Under the pieces are notes generated by a model. It was not told the origin of the DNA. It made no database searches and saw nothing but the letters and a program-made list of their open reading frames with translations. A program made the translations under genes and the position numbers. From Halomonas sp. DQ26W (GTDB taxonomy: Bacteria > Pseudomonadota > Gammaproteobacteria > Pseudomonadales > Halomonadaceae), in the NCBI RefSeq assembly GCF_003339685.1, contig NZ_QPKI01000005.1:102101-166100 (forward strand): DNA of 64,000 bases. The letters run 5' to 3'. Within the stretch, counting starts at the first letter, position 1, and every line of letters starts with the position of its first letter. Below are positions 1 to 10,075 of this stretch, in pieces.

Positions 1-774
1 CCAGCGGCCGATGGGGTATTGCAGCAACATCGCCCCCAGGATCACCACCGCCATCATCTGGCCAATCTGGTTCACCGTCAGGCCGATGCGCTGCAGGTAA
101 AGCGGCAGTAGTGAATAGACGGCAGCCACCGCCAACCCCGAGCCGAAGCTACCCATCACCCCGGTCGGCGTAAGGGTGATCAGGCGCATCGGCGAGAGCG
201 GCTCGGCATGCTCGATCAGTGGTGACACCCGTGGGATCATGGCCATGGGCAGCACCGACAGCGACGCCAGCATACCGATCACCATGAACGGCGCGGTGAC
301 ACCCATGGCATCAGTCACGCCCAGCAGCAACTGGCCGAGGACACCGGCGGCATATAGCGAGATCATGTAGAGTGCCAGCAGGCGGCCGCGAACCTTTTGG
401 TCTCCGGAGGTGAGCAGCCAGCTCTCGATGACCAGATAGACTCCCACCGTGGCCCAGCCGCCGATCAAGCGAAGCCCGAACCAGGAGATGGGGTCAAGCC
501 ACAGCCCTTGAAGCAACACGGTGACCGCAACCAGTGACGCGAAACTCCCATAGGCGCGAATATGGCCGATACGCAGCAGCAGCCGGTCGTTGAACATCGC
601 GCCCAGCGCCAGACCAATGAAGTAGGCCGACGAGACCCAGCCGATCACCACCGGAGACTCGCCCGCTGCGTCCAGACGCAGGGTGATCAGCGTGGCCAGG
701 AAGCCATTACCGATCCCCAGAATGAAAAGTCCCAACAGGGGCGCCAGGGCCATGGCCAACAATTGCCGCGACAT
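1..774 (-). CDS. MFS transporter, N-terminal part (cut by window edge)
   Basis: Major facilitator superfamily permease of the inner membrane. Only its first 258 residues lie in the window, so the second half of the 12-helix bundle is missing at the left edge. The visible part is a run of hydrophobic segments with the family's loop 2-3 signature (around residues 50-62, G-x-x-x-N-D-R-x-x-x-R-x-G), then a charged central loop near residue 200. The ATG at 774 has a GAGAGG ribosome-binding site a few bases upstream. The overall pattern resembles the YcaD-like group of MFS proteins (from memory). Substrate cannot be told from the sequence. No other gene lies in the roughly 250 bases before the next gene, which is on the same strand. 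Confidence 0.8.
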   Translation of the reverse strand, partial: MSRQLLAMALAPLLGLFILGIGNGFLATLITLRLDAAGESPVVIGWVSSAYFIGLALGAMFNDRLLLRIGHIRAYGSFASLVAVTVLLQGLWLDPISWFGLRLIGGWATVGVYLVIESWLLTSGDQKVRGRLLALYMISLYAAGVLGQLLLGVTDAMGVTAPFMVIGMLASLSVLPMAMIPRVSPLIEHAEPLSPMRLITLTPTGVMGSFGSGLAVAAVYSLLPLYLQRIGLTVNQIGQMMAVVILGAMLLQYPIGRW

Positions 775-1024
775 GAAGGGCCTCTCGACAGCGGTGGAAG
801 AAACAGCAAGTAAGGCAACGATGGGTAACAGTGTGGCAGGACCTGCCGAGAATGCCCGCCAGGCTTCTCACGATACACAAGCGTCCGTGAGGCGGGATGT
901 CGCGGCGCAAATCATACGCCGCCATCCCCATAAGTCAACGCAGAAACAGCACTTTCATGCCTGCATAACAGAGACTTATCGAAAAACAAGCAGTACCCCT
1001 GCTGGACGTTGGCTTTGGGTGCGC

Positions 1025-1669
1025 TTACCTTCGCTTGCACTGCAAGAGGGCCACATCGGCGGCAGGCAGCTCGAGGCGCATGTCGAGATGGCGGGCCAAC
1101 CACACGAAGGTGGCCTCGCTGAAGAAAACCACATGAGTGGGGTCGAGAATATAGTGCCAACGGGCAAAGGCTTGCTGGGTGGTGACCCGCTTGGTCATCA
1201 GCCCCAGCCAGCCAGCGGGCCGCAGCACGCTCGCCAGTCGCTTGAGCTCACGCCCCGGTTCGAAGAGGTGCTCGGCCACTTCGGTGGCGGTGACGAAATC
1301 GTATTTACGCTGCAGGGCCGCGGGGTCGGGTGCGTAGAAGGGATCGAAGATCGCCATGGGGTGTCCCGCCTCCTCGAACATGACCGAGAGGGTCGGGCCG
1401 GGGCCGGCACCGAAATCGAGGCCGCAGGCACCCGGTGCCAGCCGAGCGCGCAGCGGCGTGTAAAGCCGTGACAGGAACTGCCGATAACCGGTGTCGCCGG
1501 GACTGTTCCGGTGCTGATCGTAGACCGCTTTCTCCGCGTCAGGAGCAAGGCGCTGAGCAGGCGGCACGAAGACCAGCTCGCACTGTTCACACTGGTGGTA
1601 GTCACGTCGGACATCGCGATGGTAGTGGCGCGTATCGCAAGATCCGCATAGCGGGCAGGTCAGCATCAT
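1025..1669 (-). CDS. Class I SAM-dependent methyltransferase with N-terminal zinc ribbon
   Basis: Protein of 214 residues. It opens with a CxxC...CxxC zinc-ribbon-like module (Cys 5, 8, 27 and 30), followed by a Rossmann methyltransferase domain with SAM motif I LDFGAGPG near residues 84-91, and TEVAEHLFEPGRELKRL, a motif-III-like stretch seen in methyltransferase type 11/12/23 proteins. The ATG pair at 1669/1666 was chosen because AGAGGA lies just upstream and the CPLCG motif starts two residues later. A longer reading frame to 1753 would run across the divergent VOC gene's promoter and start. Target molecule unknown. It is divergent from the VOC gene at 1710, with only about 40 bases between them. 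Confidence 0.75.
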   Translation of the reverse strand: MMLTCPLCGSCDTRHYHRDVRRDYHQCEQCELVFVPPAQRLAPDAEKAVYDQHRNSPGDTGYRQFLSRLYTPLRARLAPGACGLDFGAGPGPTLSVMFEEAGHPMAIFDPFYAPDPAALQRKYDFVTATEVAEHLFEPGRELKRLASVLRPAGWLGLMTKRVTTQQAFARWHYILDPTHVVFFSEATFVWLARHLDMRLELPAADVALLQCKRR

Positions 1670-1709
1670 CGTATCCTCTGTGCCAGTACAACCTTTCAAG
1701 GAGATGTGA

Positions 1710-2102
1710 ATGCTGTCAGGTCTGGACCACCTGGTCATCACCGTGACCGACATTTCCCGCGCTGTCGACTTCTATTCGCGGGTGCTGGGGCTCGAAGTGC
1801 GCTATCGCGACCGTGAACGCGTCGACCTGATCCTCGGCGACGTGGCCCTGCGACTGCAATGGACAGCTACCGACATCGAGCCCCGTGCCGCCACCCCCAC
1901 GCCGGGGAGCCTCGACCTTTGCCTGCGCAGCCTGCTGCCGCTGGACGAAGTGCAGCGACACCTGGAAGCGCTCGATGTTGCGGTGGAGCTCGGTCCGGTC
2001 GACCGCCAGGGCGCCACCGGGCCCATCGAGTCGCTCTACCTGCGCGACCCGGACGGCAACCTGCTGGAGATCAGCCGGCCGCTGAAGACGGCCAGCGAAT
2101 AA
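1710..2102 (+). CDS. VOC family (glyoxalase/bleomycin resistance fold) protein
   Basis: 130-residue vicinal oxygen chelate protein, about the size of one VOC domain. It starts with the characteristic LDHLVITVTDISRAVDFY segment and ends with YLRDPDGNLLEI, which carries the C-terminal Asp-Pro-Asp-Gly loop and the metal-binding Glu of the family. The His at residue 7 is the usual first metal ligand. AAGGAG stands seven bases before the ATG. The family covers glyoxalases, dioxygenases and resistance proteins; the arrangement is closest to the GLOD5-like 'virulence protein' group, but no substrate can be assigned. It is followed after about 90 bases by a membrane protein on the same strand. Confidence 0.8.
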   Translation: MLSGLDHLVITVTDISRAVDFYSRVLGLEVRYRDRERVDLILGDVALRLQWTATDIEPRAATPTPGSLDLCLRSLLPLDEVQRHLEALDVAVELGPVDRQGATGPIESLYLRDPDGNLLEISRPLKTASE

Positions 2103-2190
2103 CCGCCGACTGGCATTGTCCCGTCTGGCCGGTATCATTGGAGTTGGCCAACTTAGCAAGACACCTCGCCATTCACTTGCTGGACGTGAC

Positions 2191-2580
2191 ATGACCGATA
2201 ATCTGCACCCCGATGATGACCGTGACCACCGGGCCGTGACCGACCCGGGCTCACCCGACACCACCATACCCATCGTCATCTATGCGCTGTTTCTGGCCGG
2301 CATCGTCAGCGGCGGGCTGACACAGGTGATCGGTGTGGTTATCGCCTATGTCTACCGCGGCAAGGGGCCACACTGGCTCGACGAGCACTACCGCTATCAG
2401 ATCCGCACCTTCTGGATGTCGATGCTCTATTTTGCGGTCTCCGGCCTGCTGACGCTTATCATGATCGGCTTCGTCACCTGGCTGCTGGCGGTGATCTGGC
2501 TGGTGATTCGCTGCGTAAAAGGGCTCAAGAGCCTGCAGGAGAAGCGCGCGCCCGATAACGTGGACACCTGGCTGTTCTGA
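2191..2580 (+). CDS. DUF4870-like small membrane protein
   Basis: 129 residues. An acidic, Asp/Pro-rich N-terminus (about 25 residues) is followed by three hydrophobic segments separated by short charged loops. The middle loop HWLDEHYRYQIRTFW is typical of the DUF4870/TIC20-like family, in which a helix-loop-helix pair surrounds a conserved H...Y.IRTF motif. The ATG at 2191 was preferred over a TTG- or GTG-type extension to 2116, since the extension is hydrophilic low-complexity sequence that reads through the upstream gap. Function unknown for the family. It ends five bases before the acyltransferase gene, so the two are probably co-transcribed. Confidence 0.7.
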   Translation: MTDNLHPDDDRDHRAVTDPGSPDTTIPIVIYALFLAGIVSGGLTQVIGVVIAYVYRGKGPHWLDEHYRYQIRTFWMSMLYFAVSGLLTLIMIGFVTWLLAVIWLVIRCVKGLKSLQEKRAPDNVDTWLF

Positions 2581-2585
2581 GGCTC

Positions 2586-3515
2586 ATGAGCGCATCACGA
2601 TCCCGTTCCAGCGCCATTCAGGCGCGTCTCGCCACCACGCTGTGGCGAACCCTCGCCGGTCGTCGCCTCGCCAGCCTGTGGCGTCTTTCCCGCCTGGTCG
2701 GCCCACTGGTGTATCGCTTCAGTCGGCGCGAGCGAGACGTCACCGAGATCAATCTGGCCCAGGTCTACCCCGACCAGAGCGCGGCAGCGCGTCGTGGCCT
2801 GGCCCGCGAAAGCCTCACGCACTCCACCGCCACCATGCTCGAACTGGGCTTCGCCTGGATGGCCGACCCGGCCCGGGTCGAGGCCGCCATCGTCGAAGTC
2901 CACGGCCGGGAACTGCTCGACGAGGCCCGCGCCCAGGGACGAGGCGTCATCGTGCTGGCGCCGCATTTCGGCAACTGGGAGGTGCTCAACTTCTGGCTCT
3001 CCAGCCACTTCCCCTTCACCGCCATGTATGAGCCGCCCAAGGTCGACGAACTCGACCCCGTGACCCGTGAAGGCCGCGAGCGCATGGGCGCCAAGCTGGT
3101 ACCCACCAACCCCCGCGGCGTGGCGGCACTGCTCAAGGCCCTCAAGCGCTGCGAAGCCATCGGCATCCTGCCTGACCAGGAACCCAGCTGGGGCAGCGGC
3201 GTCTTCGCCCCCTTCTACGGCCGCCTGGCCTACACCGCGACCCTGCTCCCCAAGCTCGTGGCCCGCACCGACGCACGGGTCGTCACCGGCGTGGCCAAGC
3301 GCACCCCCGGCCGCGGCTTCGCCATTCACTTCCTGGCCGCCGACGCACGCGTCTACGAGACCGACGAGACCGCCTCGGCCACCGGCGTTAATGCCTGCGT
3401 CGAGGATGCCATCGCGCTGGACCCTGCCCAGTACCAGTGGGAGTACAAGCGATACCGCAAGGTGATCGAGGAGCAGCAAGGGCATCCGGAGCATGGCTCC
3501 TTCCGGCTTTACTAG
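2586..3515 (+). CDS. Lysophospholipid/lipid A acyltransferase (LpxL/HtrB family)
   Basis: 309-residue inner-membrane acyltransferase of the LpxL/LpxM (HtrB/MsbB) family, which adds secondary acyl chains to Kdo-lipid A or related glycolipids on the cytoplasmic face. The catalytic HX4(D/E) motif is seen as APHFGNWEVLNFW near residue 127, and the downstream substrate-binding region has GILPDQEP around residue 195, a hallmark of the family. The length matches the usual 300-310. It is preceded by a membrane protein gene only five bases away. Which acyl chain it transfers cannot be read from the sequence. A GGCTGGCA/TGCCAGCC hairpin at 3567-3588 lies downstream but lacks a strong T-run. Confidence 0.85.
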   Translation: MSASRSRSSAIQARLATTLWRTLAGRRLASLWRLSRLVGPLVYRFSRRERDVTEINLAQVYPDQSAAARRGLARESLTHSTATMLELGFAWMADPARVEAAIVEVHGRELLDEARAQGRGVIVLAPHFGNWEVLNFWLSSHFPFTAMYEPPKVDELDPVTREGRERMGAKLVPTNPRGVAALLKALKRCEAIGILPDQEPSWGSGVFAPFYGRLAYTATLLPKLVARTDARVVTGVAKRTPGRGFAIHFLAADARVYETDETASATGVNACVEDAIALDPAQYQWEYKRYRKVIEEQQGHPEHGSFRLY

Positions 3516-3606
3516 AATATCTTATGAATTTATTAGAAATAGTTTCCATGATTTTGTCTTCTTGATGGCTGGCACCACGCTGCCAGCCTGCTAGACTGGT
3601 GCAGAC

Positions 3607-3723
3607 GCTTGACGGGGTGCCGGTGGAACCGGCTGAGATCGCCATACGACATTGCTTTTTGAGCAGTCGTCACGGCGGGGCCCGTAGAACCTGATCCGGC
3701 TCGTACCGGCGTAGGGATCAAGC
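3607..3723 (+). promoter_or_regulatory. TPP (THI-box) riboswitch upstream of tenA-thiC
   Basis: The leader contains all landmarks of a thiamine pyrophosphate riboswitch. P1 is closed by GCTTGA (3607-3612) pairing with TCAAGC (3718-3723). The pyrimidine-sensing arm has GGGGTGCC...CTGAGA, and the pyrophosphate arm has CCTGATCC, then the GCGTAGGGA that ends the element. The P3 arm between CTGAGA and the pyrophosphate helix is extended. It lies 94 bases before tenA. Thiamine repression of tenA-thiC is inferred from the riboswitch class; no obvious intrinsic terminator follows, so control of translation initiation is likely. Confidence 0.93.
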
Positions 3724-3817
3724 GGTGGCCCCCTTCGCGGCACCTACCGTCGCCTGACCCCAGCCACCTCTTCCTTCCCCCGCCCACACTCCGGATCCCC
3801 TCACTACCGGAGGCAAG

Positions 3818-6417
<2,600 letters not shown>

Positions 6418-6459
6418 TCTTTCCCGATGCTTTCTTTCCCGATGCTTGGAAAACGTTGC

Positions 6460-6490
6460 ACGCCGGCCAATGGCCGGCGTGTTTTTTTTT
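6460..6490 (+). terminator. Intrinsic terminator after thiC
   Basis: A nine-base-pair GC-rich stem (ACGCCGGCC / GGCCGGCGT) with an AAT loop, followed by G and nine T residues. It closes the tenA-thiC unit. Just upstream the sequence TTCCCGATGCTTTC is repeated in tandem (6421 onward), a short duplication of no obvious role. Confidence 0.95.
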
Positions 6491-6651
6491 CGTCCCATGG
6501 CGACAGCGAAGAAGGTGCGGATGTAGCCTGTAGCCATGACAGTGGCCGGTAACTGCTTATGCCACCCCTTGTGCAAGGCACTGTCTGAAAAGTCGGCGAG
6601 CGCAGCCAGTTTTCGGACAATGCCTAGGACCCGGTGCAGAAGGACAAGACA

Positions 6652-7902
6652 ATGCCCCACCTGCATGTAGCGCTAGTGACAGAGCGTCCCGAAGCCAGCC
6701 TGATCCCCCTGCTGCAGCTTCGACCCCAGCGGGTCGTGCTGGTTGCCGGACGGCAGCAGCAACAGACCGCCGAGCGGCTGCAGATCCTGCTGCAGCACGA
6801 GCTGTCCTCCCATATCGAGATCCATCGGTGGGACAAAATGCCGGAGCGCGACCCACAGCGCCTCAGCGAGTTCGCCACTCGTTTAGCCCAATGGCTATCT
6901 CAGCAACAACATGACACCGCTGAACTCGAGGTCACTTATGACCTTGCCGACAGTGACAAGCTCACCGCCCTGCTATTCCAGAAGGCCATGAGCCACTGCA
7001 AGGCCGACTGGCTCTATGTCGATAGCCGTGCCGGCGCGCTCTACCGCATGGGACCAGGATTAAACCCTTCGACGCTGGAGGCCGTGGCCATCGAGCCCGT
7101 GCTCGATGTCGATACCTTCCTGCAGGCCAATGGTCGCAAGCGCATCAAGGCGCTGTCCGACAACCCGGCCTGGCGCAGCGCCGCCAAGCGGCACAAGACG
7201 CTGACCCGCTACCTGGGCCACCAAACCGACAAGCTGGCGTGGCTGTTGAGCGAGCTCCATGAACGGGTTCACGGTTCGCACGGCGTACTGGTCACGACCG
7301 ACCCGCGCGAAGGCCCACGCCTCGCCCCATCCGCCCGCCAGCAGCGGCTGAGTCACGTACCACACTTTCCCTGTACTGACGCGCTGAGCGAGTTGAATGC
7401 GACCGGGATGCTCGAGTGGTCAAGCTCCGACCCTCAGCGGGTAAGCTTTTCCTCCCTGGCGGGTGCGCTCTACCTCGGCGGCGGGTGGCTAACCGAATAC
7501 GCCTGGCTCTGTGCCCAGGAAGTCGGGCTGCACCAGGCCTGCTGCGGGGCCCATGTGCTCGATCTCAGCGGACATCACAACGGCGAACCCGTAGTCTCCG
7601 ACTGCCTGGCCGTGCACCACAACCAACTGCTGTTCATCGAGTGTCTGACCACACTGCCCGGCCCAGAAGCCTGCCTTCAGCAGGGGCTAAAGCAATTGCA
7701 CGACCTGCTAGACCACTCAGCCGGGCTGGCGAGTACCCGCCTGCTGCTGGCCTGCGGAGAATTCGACCGCTCACGCCAGCGCCTGACCGACCTACAGCAC
7801 AGCCAAGGGCTAGAGGTAGCGGTGATCGAGTGCGACGACCTGAAACAGCTGCCCGTCTATCTTCGTCACTGGATGGAGACTGGCCGCTGGCCACAGCCCT
7901 GA
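6652..7902 (+). CDS. Orphan CARF-domain protein with PD-(D/E)XK-like nuclease domain (DUF1887; Card1/VC1899-like)
   Basis: 416 residues. The N-terminal ~150 residues form a CARF-type Rossmann domain (opening HVALVTERPEASLIPLLQL; second strand RVVLVAG), the fold that senses cyclic oligoadenylates in type III CRISPR systems. A linker/winged-helix region follows, then a C-terminal restriction-endonuclease-like domain with the pattern VVSDCLAVHHNQLLFIECLT. Compared with my memory of Vibrio cholerae VC1899 (NELDV...HIIECKT), Asp 317 and Glu 330 of the D...ExK site remain, but the catalytic lysine position is Leu 332 (codon CTG at 7645). The upstream Asn-Glu pair is also replaced. The ATG at 6652 has AAGGAC six bases before it; a GTG at 6634 is possible. 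No cas genes or CRISPR array are in the window. Confidence 0.75.
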   Translation: MPHLHVALVTERPEASLIPLLQLRPQRVVLVAGRQQQQTAERLQILLQHELSSHIEIHRWDKMPERDPQRLSEFATRLAQWLSQQQHDTAELEVTYDLADSDKLTALLFQKAMSHCKADWLYVDSRAGALYRMGPGLNPSTLEAVAIEPVLDVDTFLQANGRKRIKALSDNPAWRSAAKRHKTLTRYLGHQTDKLAWLLSELHERVHGSHGVLVTTDPREGPRLAPSARQQRLSHVPHFPCTDALSELNATGMLEWSSSDPQRVSFSSLAGALYLGGGWLTEYAWLCAQEVGLHQACCGAHVLDLSGHHNGEPVVSDCLAVHHNQLLFIECLTTLPGPEACLQQGLKQLHDLLDHSAGLASTRLLLACGEFDRSRQRLTDLQHSQGLEVAVIECDDLKQLPVYLRHWMETGRWPQP

Positions 7903-8004
7903 GCGGTGTAGACAGCCCTGAGCGGTGTAGTGTAGACAGCCCTGAGCGGTGTAGACAGCCCTGAGCGGTGTAGACAGCCCTGAGCGGTGTAGACAGCCCT
8001 GAGC
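7893..8004. repeat. Tandem repeat, 19-bp unit, five full copies plus a partial
   Basis: The unit ACAGCCCTGAGCGGTGTAG occurs at 7893, 7912, 7936, 7955 and 7974, with a partial copy at 7993. The second copy is followed by an extra TGTAG (7931-7935). The first unit includes the last codons and TGA stop of the CARF gene, so the array looks like a slippage duplication of that gene's 3' end. Copies are identical, suggesting recent expansion. There are no unique spacers, so it is not CRISPR. Confidence 0.95.
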
Positions 8005-8030
8005 TTGTGGAACGCCCTGAACCCGCTAAC

Positions 8031-8058
8031 AAAAAAGCCCCCGTCAGGCGACAGGGGC
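8031..8058 (-). terminator. Intrinsic terminator of the outer-membrane barrel gene
   Basis: Read on the minus strand, CCCCTGTCGCCTGACGGGG forms a hairpin (CCCC, GTC / GAC, GGGG) followed by C and six T residues. It sits about 75 bases beyond the stop of the barrel protein gene. Confidence 0.85.
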
Positions 8059-8134
8059 GAGAAACGTTTTACATACGGACCCGAGTCAACGTCGGGACCC
8101 GGGCCGATCCCGCCAGCGGGTCGACGGCCACCGA

Positions 8135-8635
8135 TCAGAAACGAAAGCGCACACCGACGCTTGCCGCATCGAAGGTGTGGTCGGACTCGTCCAGGTAGCG
8201 CATGTAGTCGGCACCGACCGCCAGGTTGGGCGCCACGTCGAACTCGGCGCCGGCTCCATAGGAGAAGCCGTTCTCACGGTCCACGTCGAAATCCACTTCG
8301 GTCATGCCAACCAGGCCGTAAAGCCGGAATTCCTGGGAAATGGGTGCAATGCCCTTGGCGTAGGCGCCTATCAGGTGGTCCAGTTCGACATCACCATCGG
8401 ATCCGCCAGTGCCGAGATGGGCCTCCGCAGCGAAGAATTCGTTGAATTGGGCGCCACCTCTAACGCGTAGCCCTGTCGAGTTGGCGGACGAAGCACCATC
8501 GGGATTGAGATCCCAGAACATGGCATCGCCACCGACATACCCTTGAGGAAACATCGGTGTCTGGTACTGGGCCTGCGCTGCGGTTGCGAAGGCGCCGGTG
8601 ACCAATAGAACAGCGGGGATGGCTAGCAGTTTCAT
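8135..8635 (-). CDS. Outer-membrane beta-barrel protein
   Basis: 166 residues. A clear signal peptide (MKLLAIPAVLLVTGAFATAAQA, cleavage after AQA) is followed by alternating amphipathic strands rich in Gly, Tyr and Phe. It ends in VGVRFRF, with the C-terminal aromatic residue needed for assembly by the BAM complex. The size and strand count (about eight) fit the OmpA-N/OmpX-like PF13505 class. The ATG at 8635 has GGAGGTGC upstream; a longer frame to 8692 is unlikely because it precedes the signal peptide. It is divergent from the hydroxyacid dehydrogenase gene. Role (adhesion, small porin or stress protein) unknown. Confidence 0.82.
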   Translation of the reverse strand: MKLLAIPAVLLVTGAFATAAQAQYQTPMFPQGYVGGDAMFWDLNPDGASSANSTGLRVRGGAQFNEFFAAEAHLGTGGSDGDVELDHLIGAYAKGIAPISQEFRLYGLVGMTEVDFDVDRENGFSYGAGAEFDVAPNLAVGADYMRYLDESDHTFDAASVGVRFRF

Positions 8636-8842
8636 GAAGCACCTCCAATTAAGAAACAGCGTTTCCTTACATGCAAAGCAAGTGTGGCCCACGAAACATG
8701 GCTGTTCAAGCCCAACGTTTCCGGAAAGTGTTCAGATTTGTCAATTCAACAACCCAACTGCTGTTCGATTAACGACAACACGACTTTTCACTAAGCAAGA
8801 ATGACTAGAGCAAAACCTTATTTTTCAGTTAATTGAGCATCA

Positions 8843-8858
8843 TGGCATAAAAAATGCT
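8843..8858 (+). promoter_or_regulatory. Sigma-54 (-24/-12) promoter for the hydroxyacid dehydrogenase
   Basis: TGGCATA-AAAA-ATGCT matches the RpoN consensus TGGCACG-N4-TTGCT with the invariant GG (8844-8845) and GC (8856-8857) ten bases apart. The predicted start site is near 8869, some 50 bases before the ATG at 8921. An AcoR-type sigma-54 activator is encoded in the same cluster at 21680. Confidence 0.75.
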
Positions 8859-8920
8859 CATGGATCGTAAACCAGGTATTTTCTCGAGCCCGAGATGTCA
8901 TTCAAAAACAAGGAGTACGC

Positions 8921-9874
8921 ATGAAAGCTGTCTTTCTAGATAGAGAGTCACTTGACCGCAACGACCTCGACCTGGCAGCCGTGGAGAACTCCGTCGAGCA
9001 ACTCATGACGCACCCACAAACCACACCAGATCAGGTGCAGGAGCGGCTAAAGGGTCAGGATATCGTCATCGTCAACAAGGTGGTGCTCGATCGCGAAGCA
9101 TTGGAAGCCCACCCACCACGCTTGATCTGTGTCGTCGCCACCGGCGTCAACAATATCGATCTTGATGCCTGTCGCGATCTTAATATAACCGTATGTAATA
9201 GCCGCGGCTATGGTACTGATTCCGTGGCCCAGCACAGCCTCAGCTTGATGCTGGCGCTTTCCACCCGACTCCTCGATTATCACCAGACCATCAAGCGGGG
9301 CGACTGGCAACGGAGTACGCAATTCTGTCTGCTCGACTATCCCATTCAGGAACTCGCCGGTAAGACCCTGGTTATCGTCGGCCATGGCACCTTGGGGCGT
9401 CGTGTCGCAGACCTGGCAAAAGCCTTTGGTATGCATGTGCGGATCGCCGCCAGGCCGGGAAACACCTCCGGGGACGATAGGCAGCCCCTGAGCGAACTGC
9501 TCCCTCTAGCCGATGTAGTGAGCCTGCACTGCCCCTTGAACGAAGCCACCCAAGGCCTGATCGACAGCCCCGAACTGGCTGCCATGAAGCCGACCGCGCT
9601 TCTGATCAATACCGCACGCGGAGGGCTGGTGAATGAAGCCGCGCTGGCATCGGCCCTGCGTCGTGGAGAGATCGGTGGTGCCGGAATCGATGTCGTCGAT
9701 GGCGAGCCCCCCGCAGCAGACAACCCGCTGTTCACAGGCGACATACCCAATCTCATCGTGACCCCTCACAACGCCTGGGGTGCCAGGGAGGCTCGCCAGC
9801 GCATTGTCGGACAATTGGTCGAAAATATTCTGGGCTGGCAGCAAGGCCGGTCAGTTCGCGTCGTCAGCAACTAG
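8921..9874 (+). CDS. D-2-hydroxyacid dehydrogenase (hydroxypyruvate/glycerate dehydrogenase type)
   Basis: 317-residue NAD(P)-dependent dehydrogenase of the D-isomer-specific 2-hydroxyacid family (HprA-like). The nucleotide-binding loop is VIVGHGTLGRRVA (GxGxxG form) near residue 150. The catalytic Arg is in INTARGGLVNE, the Glu in GIDVVDGEPP and the His in IVTPHNAWGA. AAGGAG lies six bases before the ATG. It stands alone between two sigma-54 promoters, just upstream of the long catabolic operon, and a glycerate kinase lies at the far end of the cluster. Reduction of hydroxypyruvate (or glyoxylate) to D-glycerate therefore fits as inference. Other 2-ketoacid substrates are possible. Confidence 0.85.
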   Translation: MKAVFLDRESLDRNDLDLAAVENSVEQLMTHPQTTPDQVQERLKGQDIVIVNKVVLDREALEAHPPRLICVVATGVNNIDLDACRDLNITVCNSRGYGTDSVAQHSLSLMLALSTRLLDYHQTIKRGDWQRSTQFCLLDYPIQELAGKTLVIVGHGTLGRRVADLAKAFGMHVRIAARPGNTSGDDRQPLSELLPLADVVSLHCPLNEATQGLIDSPELAAMKPTALLINTARGGLVNEAALASALRRGEIGGAGIDVVDGEPPAADNPLFTGDIPNLIVTPHNAWGAREARQRIVGQLVENILGWQQGRSVRVVSN

Positions 9875-9995
9875 CCGGCTGTACATTCACGACACTGTAC
9901 AGAACTGTCCAAATGTGTCCTTCCGGCTGGAAAAACTCGACACCCCCAAACACCACAATTGACAAAAATATTGCTAAGCGATTGATATGCAAGAG

Positions 9996-10012
9996 TTGGC
10001 ATGAGAGTTGCC
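9996..10012 (+). promoter_or_regulatory. Sigma-54 (-24/-12) promoter of the catabolic operon
   Basis: TGGCATG-AGAG-TTGCC (9997-10012) fits the RpoN consensus with GG at 9998-9999 and GC at 10010-10011, the exact required spacing. It lies about 65 bases before the alcohol dehydrogenase ATG at 10076. Upstream, CTGTACA at 9879 and CTGTACAG at 9895, followed by two TGTCC motifs (9906-9920), are candidate activator sites. Confidence 0.85.
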
Positions 10013-10075
10013 AGTAGTATCCATACAGGCTCGATAGCGTCATGCCGTGCTTACAACAATGACAAGGAGAAACCC

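Noticed and set aside
3569..3585. Sigma-54-like TGGCACC...CTGCC before the TPP riboswitch
   Set aside because: GG and GC are nine rather than ten bases apart, and the sequence is part of a perfect GGCTGGCA/TGCCAGCC hairpin.
7893..8004. CRISPR-like array
   Set aside because: The 19-bp units abut directly without spacers, so it is a simple tandem repeat.
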